From the NCBI RefSeq assembly GCF_000003815.2, contig NC_049982.1, forward strand, positions 9,740,118 through 9,804,117: a DNA stretch of 64,000 nucleotides, written 5' to 3'. Below the pieces are notes generated by a model that had not been told where the DNA came from, searched no databases, and was given only the letters and a program-made list of their open reading frames with translations. The position numbers and the translations under genes are program-made. Of the stretch, positions 56,601-64,000 are shown one piece after another (the first letter of the stretch is position 1; each line of letters opens with the position of its first letter). Source of the DNA: Branchiostoma floridae. Taxonomy: Eukaryota; Chordata; Leptocardii; Amphioxiformes; Branchiostomatidae.

Positions 56601-59600
56601 CAGACCAGTGGTGTGGCAGACCTTCTCCCACCCCACAGAGCCCCAACCACCGGTCAGCAGCACCAGAGCAGGGAGTCTGGAACCCACCTCTGCAGGGGAT
56701 GGTACGGTCCAGGAGAGCGCCTTCTCAACTAATGTGCCATCACGCTTCTATGGCCAACATACCAGGTGATATGAAATGTGTAATCTGCTATAGTTTGCCA
56801 AAATATTAATGTTGTCTTACTTAAAAAACTTAATGCCTAAAAGCAGAATCTGTTTGTAAAACTAAAAGCATTTTAATCATACAGTCACTGAGTCAGGTCT
56901 GTACATGTGACTATTTCTACAAACATACAAGGACCACCTGACCATTGACTTTTTGGTCATCCTTTAGGTAATTTCTTCAATTGACACATGCATTAAGAAT
57001 CCTGTTCACGGTGACCAACTGTCCGAAGACCAGATTTATCAGTACCCTCGGTGGTCTCCTTGGGCAGTTTCGTTCACGCCTTCTATATTTTAAAGCCCTT
57101 TTTCCACTAATATTAATAACAGTTCTGTTAACATTGTAATGTTCCAGGTCAGAGAGCCATCGCAGCCCCCTGGGGTACATCATGCGCAGACATGCACTGA
57201 ATGAAGGAGACAGGTAGGAATAAAGAATACGTGTAAAAACGACTAACCATTAGTCCAATGAAGTGCAGTGAGTGGGTACCAAACCTAAACCCAAAGTGTA
57301 GTCAGTATATTTGTAAGTCTGGTGTGTGCACATCTAAAGTTACAACATCTGATGTGTAACATTCTGTAGATTGGATGATTGTCAGGGAAAAACTGTAGTG
57401 TTAACATAATGTAGTGTAAAATTGGTGTCTGCATGTACATGATGATGATTATACATGAAGTGCTACCTTGGAACATTGCAGCAATGTAGGAAACCCCTTT
57501 TGTACAGTAATTGAGAAATTCTTGTGATGTCTTCCCACCAGGGAAGGATCAGATCGCGGTAGTGAGCGGGTACGGCGGAGGCTTCACGGTCGTTTCAGAC
57601 ACCACACGGCTGGATCATCAAGGTGACCGGTCTTCTTCCCCTTTAAGTTGAAAAGACTTCAAATACAGCTATATTAACTGTCCAAAGGCCTGATGGAAGT
57701 ACAATTGTATGTCTTTCCCTCGGGTCCAAAGTGTTGGATAACTTCACACTGTAGCTAAACCATGTGTAGCTATATTTGTAAGGGACATCTTCATGGCAAA
57801 GTTATGTGATAAAATGTTCACTATTCTTGCTGATCTTGGTATAAGGTAATACATTCTGATAAGAGGTCCACTTGTCTAATTGACAATGGTATCTAACTTT
57901 CTGTGATATTGTTCCCCCTTGTAGGGCCCAGCCACGAGTAGAGTACGTCCACCCCCACTACCGCAGTGTTTTCCATGGCTCCCATCGACCATCCAATGCC
58001 GTCCACTCTGCTATTAACAGGGCCATTGCTGGTAAGCACCCAGGATGTCTGCCATCCTAATCCCAGATGTAGAGGCTGTTAAAGAATTTGAACAGTAAAT
58101 TTGTAGAGTGCCTAGTATAAGCCTGAGAAACAGTGTGAATTATACATATGAATAATGATTCTTGACAAGTTAGTCCTCTTATAAGGAGGTATTTTCGTAA
58201 ACAACATATCATTTTGTTTAAGAAAATACCTCCTTTTAAGAGGACTAGCCTGTCAAGAATCATTCATATGTATAAGTCACACTGCTTCTCAGGTTTATAC
58301 TACTTGATGCCTCTGTTATAAACTCCAAACAGACATCTTTTCATCAATTTTCTTTACCATTTTATATGAAAACCACAGGAGCCTTTATCGGTACAGGAGA
58401 GTCCGCAGTGGCCAGTAACATAGTGAATACCACCCATCGTCTGCAGTGGTGGGACTTCACCAAGTACCAGCTGCCTGAGATCAGTGATGGTGAGGACTCA
58501 GCACATTGTTTGTGTGAAGGTTTTAAGTGATGCATTTTAGATTTTTTTTATGATACATGTGATATGCAAGAAATTCAAATCACCTTCACCTAAGTAAAGC
58601 ATTAAGTGAAACACGTATATCATAAAAGTTTTGGATTTGGAGTCCCTCAGGACCTTCTTCAACTGCTTGAGTATTTGCGTCAGATCGGTTAAGATGTATT
58701 TTGTGTGATAAAATGATAAAATACATTTACTTAATCTATTTTCGTTACTGTACTGACTTACCTGTCATGTACCTTGGATGAAAATTTGAATTTCATTTCT
58801 CAAGGAAATGTTACATCGTAGCAAGCAGTTGTTGCATCATTTTTTCCAAGACTATGAGTATGTTCTTACATGAACGCCCTCTCCCCCCACAGCCAGTGCA
58901 AATGTGATCGTACCCCACTGTAAGATCCACAACGATGCCAGCATTGATATCTCCAAGGATGGCTGTTACCTAGCAACCTTCATCCCCAGTCACCGTGGTT
59001 TCCCTGACGACGCTGTCCTGTCCATCATCTCTCTGCAGAAGGACACTCTCGGGGACATCCTGTATGCCAAGAGCTTTGGTGAGACTCTAATTGTTGATAT
59101 TATAATGGAAACCTAACGTTAATGAAACCAATACTGTACTCTTGTTGAGAAGAGTAGGGGCGAAGTGGCTGTAAGACTGAGCAGTGACAAGCTGTATAGC
59201 ACTACCAGCCATAGAAAAGAGTATTATGCTTTGCCTCATCCTAGATGATGGCTGGTACTCTCTGCTACTTTACCATGGGCAGGTATTGTAGTGATAAAAA
59301 TGATACAACACTGCTAACGTCTAGTTTGAAAATTGCTACCGCTAATCAGTTGGACAGGGTGGATTGTGAAAGACCAGTATGTCATTTTTAATGGCTACAA
59401 GTGTTTAACAAGGCAATTGTGATCTAACTAATATTTGTGATATTTATTGTCACTGTTAATCATGAGCAGCTATTCATTTGTGCCACATGTAAACAGCTAC
59501 TTATAGCAGCCACTGTAGTTTTTCAAAAGCTGCATTTAAGTCAATTGTCAATGCTTTGGGGCTAATATACATGTACTAGTATGTTAGAGCCTTGGTGTAT

Positions 59601-62524
59601 GGCCCTTAGAACACACCCCTTATCCCATCAAATAGCCCTCTAATTTACAACTGTTAACAACGTTAGCTGCTTCCTCAGGTCCCAATGCCATCTCCGTGAG
59701 TATCTCTCCCCTGGGGAACTACGTCCTGGTGGGGCTGGCGTCGCGCATGCTTCATTGGCAGCTGGTGGACAAACAGATGGTGGCCCAAGTCTTCCAGCTC
59801 AGACCCGCCGCAGAGAAGGCTCTGGAGGGGACTCTTGTGGTAAGGAAGGGAGTAGGGAGGCTGTGTGAGTGTGTGTCTCTGTGCATGCGTGTGAGCAGTG
59901 AGACAGAGTTATTACAGCTTGGTCACATTCGTCATACATGTTAAACAATTTTCAAGCAGGCTGTCACAGAGCCAACTGCCAAGAATTTAAGACAGCTGTA
60001 TTCTGCATGACACTTGCTTCCCAAGAATACCCTCAGCTTGCAAACAATGATCATACAGCAAAATTGATGGGGTGACTTGTTTGATCAAATTAAAGTGAGT
60101 GAGTAATGTGGTTTGATACTTTGTAAAACAGTTCTCAGCAGGTTGGTACAGTACTTTAAAATTGAATGATCATACAGCAAAATTGATGGGGTGACTTGTT
60201 TGATCAAATTAAAGTGAGTGAGTAATGTGGTTTGATACTTTGTAAAACAGTTCTCAGCAGGTTGGTACAGTACTTTAAAATTGAATGGCTGTAAAGTCCT
60301 GTTTAGATTAAGGACCTATTTCTGAATTGGGGCCTGGCCGGGATGTTCGCGGAAACGAAAAGTTAAACTGTTTATGAAGGAAGTTACATAAATCATGCTC
60401 CTGACAATTTTTTGTAAGTTCTGTGTGTTTTGTTGCCTTTGTTATCATTTTTTTCATTTCCAAAAGCTACCCAGCTGGGTCCTGGGTTGGGAATTGGGAC
60501 CTAGTCCTTAGGAATATCACAGTGCTACATCAGTAACATTCTAGTAGATGCTACAGACATGAGTTGAATGTTCCTGTTTGTGTTGGCAGCATGTTCAGAA
60601 CGTGATGCACCACTGTGACCCTGAGAGACGGAGTCATGTGAGTGTGAACTCTGCCTGCTGGCTCCCGGGTACAGGCAGGGGCCTGGTGTACGGCACCAAC
60701 AGGGGACATCTACAGATCTGTCGGCTAGGGTGAGTAGCTCAGCACACAACTGGCACATGGCCATACAAATGAAAATTTCAGTTATGGTCTTAAACTCTCT
60801 TACTCTCACCTCTCAAATAAACGTACCGGTACGTTTATTTATTTCCGGCTCAAAATCCACCCGGTACGTCCTTATTTTAGACGGTACGTTTATTTTTTTT
60901 TTCAAATTGGGGCTTTCTTTACTAACCAGGGACCCCAAAAATATTAAAAGTTTGGTATTTTCTGCCCATTTTTCCGCTGTATTTTTGCTTAATATTCACT
61001 ATTTTTCGGACGAGGCTTTGCGGATTTCCCTGCCGCTAGCGCTATGACCCAAACATAACTAGGGATGCGTACCGGTACGCAGGACCAGTTCTGGACTTGC
61101 AAAAACGTTTCGGTTCAGGTCCAAAAATACCGGAACACAAGTGATTCAGCACTGGACTCGTAAAAAAATATATCCTTTTCGTTTTGAATCATCTTTAACC
61201 TTCCAAAAATCTTGAAATGTTGCGCTGAACAAAGACGAAAACATCGAGGTCACATGCTACACACACAGTCGCTTACTTCCGTAAATTCTCTATCAAAACA
61301 CAGAAATTAACCACCGACCAAACAAATTAAAAAGTTACCAATACTTTTCCACTATTTTTCACCCGTAGTCAACTTGCTTTAATGTTCCAGCAACGAAAAA
61401 ATCATTCCAAAACAAAGCATAGCGTTCACTCGGCTCGAAAAGATCCGCCATGTTGGATTCATCAACTCACGCCGAATCTCGCGGTAATGCGCGAGAGAAT
61501 CATATATTTTCTGCAGTACCGCTATTTCTCGATAGGGGGCAGTGTCCATGACCTTGGTTTCTGCAACATTGAAAATAGCACAAGTGGTGAATAAGGTATT
61601 CTAAGTTGGAATGTTATTTTGTAACAATGATTATAAAATAAACTTCTTTTTTTATTTCTTCAATTTTTATTTTCATTCATTTTTTTACTTTTATTTTAAT
61701 CTTTGTTGATGGTGTGACACTCAGATAAAGAAAATATGTGCAATAACATAGGAATTATTCTGTTCATTATTTATACAATTAACTGATATGGTAATAAAAA
61801 ATAAAAAAACTGATATGGTACTGAGGCATAAATAAATAAAAAGAGCCTACCTGCTTATCATCTTCTCTTGGACTGAAGTAGCATGGGCACAGTTTACATG
61901 TCAATTTGGTATTTTTCCGGGGGGTACTTTTATTCCAGGGGGTACTTTTATTAGATTTTGAAGATTTGTCCGGGGGGTACTTTTATTCCAGGGGGTACTT
62001 CTATTTGAGAGGTGAGAGTAGTGGATTACAAATGTTAAGAAGTTGCTTTTTTGCCATATAGACAAAATTTGATATGATAGATTTTTGGTTGATTCCTGCC
62101 TTAATAGTTAAATGCAGTGTTCTACAAACTTACTGCAGTGACAGTATAACTATTGTTCCTCTTCTTGGGCAAGAAAGGTATCACAGAACAGTTTATTTTT
62201 TTTTTCAGTTTTGATGACCATTGAAAACATATTAGGGTGTAGGAAAGAAGGTCTCACAGCAGTTTTGTTTTCCCCAGGTATGAGCCCGGGAGCCAGCAGG
62301 AGCAGCCGGAAGAGCCCAGACTGGGGCCAGCGCAGAACCCGTTTCCTCCCGGCAGCGGCGGGGGCGGCAACGCTCGCATGACGGCCCGGCGCTTCTCCGT
62401 AGCTCAGCGGGTGGTGAGGGAGCGAGGTGTGCAGCACCCCATGACCAACTCCACTGCCACGCAGACCCCGCCTGGTATGACGTCCGCGGGGACTCAGACT
62501 GATCAAGATATATCCTCCATATAA
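50625..62524 (+). CDS. AMBRA1: Autophagy and Beclin 1 regulator, CUL4-DDB1 substrate receptor orthologue
   Basis: Fifteen coding exons: 50625-50756, 51380-51438, 52489-52672, 53056-53228, 53541-53607, 53851-56234, 56556-56765, 57148-57213, 57542-57622, 57925-58031, 58379-58489, 58893-59078, 59679-59839, 60590-60729 and 62278-62524. They give 1435 aa (human 1298), with all phases consistent. The N-terminal WD half contains [34 protein letters not shown] and [14 protein letters not shown] long Ser/Thr/Asn-rich middle is one 2384-base exon and holds a basic PPAKRARRS patch. The C-terminal WD half contains [36 protein letters not shown] and [20 protein letters not shown]. The split propeller matches human AMBRA1. 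The end carries two TQT dynein-light-chain motifs. AMBRA1 acts in autophagy and in cyclin D degradation. A 3' UTR of about 1.45 kb ends at AATAAA 63968-63973. Confidence 0.94.
51543..51998 (-). mobile_element. 3' fragment of a CR1/L2-type non-LTR retrotransposon
   Basis: The minus-strand frame from about 51998 encodes the typical post-RT tail: [20 protein letters not shown], then [20 protein letters not shown] followed by LP. Downstream on that strand lie a stop and a (TGCAGA)n tail at 51543-51570, as expected for this class. It is 5'-truncated and inert. It lies in AMBRA1 intron 2. Confidence 0.7.
56928..57068. repeat. Diverged pogo/Tigger-like remnant in an AMBRA1 intron
   Basis: GGACCACCTGACC at the left and GGTGGTCTCCTTGGGCAG at the right resemble the inner ends of the element at 13069-13520, and ACACATGCATTAAGAATCCTG resembles the copy at 21960. 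Outer termini are decayed. Confidence 0.35.
58113..58302. mobile_element. 190-bp long inverted repeat in an AMBRA1 intron
   Basis: Arms of roughly 88-90 bases pair with few mismatches, for example CATATGAATAATGATTCTTG against CAAGAATCATTCATATG, and GGAGGTATTTTC against GAAAATACCTCC. The ends read TAGTATAAGCCTGAGAAACA. TA at both edges could be a target duplication, but this is not certain. Confidence 0.65.
60046..60283. repeat. Exact two-copy tandem duplication, 119-bp unit
   Basis: The units 60046-60164 and 60165-60283 appear identical over the full 119 bases, both starting AATGATCATACAGC. They lie in the AMBRA1 intron before exon 14, away from splice sites. Perfect identity implies a recent duplication or an assembly duplication. 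Confidence 0.85.
60801..62020. mobile_element. 1.2-kb non-autonomous element in the last AMBRA1 intron
   Basis: Inverted ends TACTCTCACCTCTCAAATA and TATTTGAGAGGTGAGAGTA are exact over 19 bases. Just inside are repeated GTACGTTTATT units (left) and GGGGGTACTTTTATTCC units (right, 61914-62006). No ORF fits a transposase. The interior (about 61060-61610) looks different in composition and may be a nested insertion. The superfamily is unknown; TA at the edges would fit a 2-bp duplication. Confidence 0.65.
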
Positions 62525-63973
62525 CACAAAGGAACAAAATATATGTGCTTCAACTTTAACTATGGTACGATTTACTAGTATGTTTATGTCTGCAGTACTG
62601 TAAAGCCTATGTAAAGTTCTGTACATAATATCTGTACATAATATATGTTAAATGCTTAAGACTAGAGCACAAAGTCTCAGTAATGCACTTTTCATTGTAA
62701 ACCTCCCTTTTCCCTTGAATACCGACCCTGACAAGTGCACTGCCTTCCCGTATGTCTTCATAGTGTTATTTGGGAGAGCAACTATATAGAATACTGCGTC
62801 AAGATATTTCTGTTTCCACCCTCTGTACATAAGCGAATTTACTGGTAGCCAAGAGATCACCCTACTTATATAAAAGTATACATGCTTTGTAATATATGCA
62901 CTTACCTTTCTGTTATACATCATGCTATCTGGAAAATTATTTTTGAAGCAATAGATACTACTTGATATTTAATTTCTTTGTTTACAGGTTATCGGTGATA
63001 AGATCAGAAAAGAACTGTAGTCGTTTATGAAGACACTAAGTTTCAGGAACTGTGAGATTGTATTTCTTAAGTCTTTGAGAGCAAAGTAACAGATTTATCA
63101 GTGCTTATCATTTTCTAAGCAATTTAAGACTCAATTGACAGTAGATGATAAGTCGCAATTGGTTTCACAGAATGGTTTTGTTCTTGTTTTTTTTAATAAC
63201 GTTTTGAGGATGGAATGAATTATTTATGGCATTCTGATGATTAAGGCCATGCACAAGTATTATTTGATTTTAGTTAGACATATTACTGTTAGTTGTGCCC
63301 TTTCCTTAATCCTTAAGTTTTACTGCTGGCCGACTGATCGGTGTTGTTCCAAAGGCAAAACATTGCTAGAGGGCCCTACACATGAGTCAGATTACACAAT
63401 GTATGAGACATTGGTGAAGTTGTGCCATTTGTGATATAATATGTAAGGTAGTGACTGCACCATTTGATATATTTTGTGTCTCACAATAACTATAATACTA
63501 CTATTGATCTTGATGTCAAGCCTTCTTTATGTATGCAATGTATCATATTGGCAGCAAATATTTTATGTTGCACAAGGCAAAGTTTAATTTATATTGATAG
63601 GTTTTCTTTATTGCAATTTCTCATGCATGGTTTAGATTGTATGACATAGTTGAAAGTCCAAGCTAGTCAAATATGAAAATTGAGATTTGCTTTGCCAAAG
63701 GCACAATGCGTGTAAATATTATAGTAGCATTATGGACTGTACATTGCAGAAAAGGGGACTGCAGTGTTGGTTACAAAGTTACAGAAATTTTGTATTTGGA
63801 AGGAAAATTGAAATTGCAAAGTAAATTATTTGACAGCTTGGCAATGTGCAATTTATTTCTTTGTTACAGCTATAAAATCTGTTTTGATTTTTTAGAAAAA
63901 AGCATTATAGAGGTATGAGAAAGCTTCTTGCTGATTGGTGGCAGTATTTGTTTGAAATAACTGGGAAAATAAA
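62525..63973 (+). other. AMBRA1: AMBRA1 3' UTR
   Basis: AT-rich non-coding sequence follows the TAA at 62522-62524, up to an AATAAA signal at 63968-63973. A good-looking acceptor (TTTGTTTACAG) ends at 62988, but the frames after it close within a few codons, so an extra coding exon is not supported. Confidence 0.55.
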
Positions 63974-64000
63974 CGGGGATTTGGACTAAAAATTGGAATT

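Noticed and set aside
62978-63019. Extra AMBRA1 terminal exon after the TTTGTTTACAG acceptor
   Set aside because: Splicing from plausible donors gives a stop within a few codons, and the exon at 62278-62524 already ends in a natural stop followed by a long UTR.
1-64000. CRISPR arrays, operons or bacterial-type genes
   Set aside because: No regularly spaced direct repeats with unique spacers were seen, and all genes have eukaryotic intron structure.

Overview
The window looks like genomic DNA from a cephalochordate (amphioxus, Branchiostoma-type). The genes are split by many short GT-AG introns, the proteins are single-copy orthologues of vertebrate genes (FOXM1, RHNO1, an FGF, PHRF1, AMBRA1), and the introns and spacers carry many small DNA-transposon hairpins and tRNA-derived SINEs. 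The species cannot be fixed from sequence alone. All gene models below were built by hand from splice signals, reading phase and protein similarity; phases agree at every junction listed.

Layout, left to right. (1) 17-837: last exon and 3' UTR of an unidentified plus-strand gene. (2) 1318-4969, minus: a two-coding-exon secreted peptide precursor with a TATA promoter near 5.83 kb. It carries two W-x-x-F-G-R amidation sites, one of them (WSSFGRRSAAD) strikingly like the end of gastrin/CCK. (3) 5.8-9.6 kb: spacer with two copies of a MITE that has 9-bp target duplications, plus two SINEs. (4) FOXM1 (9647-14450, minus) and RHNO1 (16061-17210, plus) are head to head around a compact shared promoter near 15.35-15.46 kb, the same arrangement known in vertebrates. 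(5) 19535-29616, minus: a secreted FGF of the FGF3/7/10/22 type in four coding exons with large introns. (6) 33762-35051, plus: an unrecognised coiled-coil protein with an uninterrupted CDS. (7) PHRF1 (36657-47088, minus, 15 coding exons) and AMBRA1 (50625-62524, plus, 15 coding exons) are head to head, about 3.5 kb apart. A 100-base assembly gap lies at 48196-48295, in the PHRF1 5' intron.

Functionally this is mostly a set of cell-cycle, genome-maintenance and degradation regulators: FOXM1 (G2/M transcription), RHNO1 (9-1-1/ATR checkpoint), PHRF1 (RING-PHD ubiquitin ligase) and AMBRA1 (CUL4-DDB1 receptor and autophagy factor). Two signalling genes, the FGF and the peptide precursor, lie among them. 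FOXM1/RHNO1 next to an FGF recalls human 12p13, and PHRF1 and AMBRA1 are both on human 11p, so the block may preserve old chordate linkage. No operons, CRISPR arrays or bacterial-type features are present. The most novel items are the gastrin/CCK-like W-x-x-F-amide precursor and the foldback elements with 9-bp target duplications.
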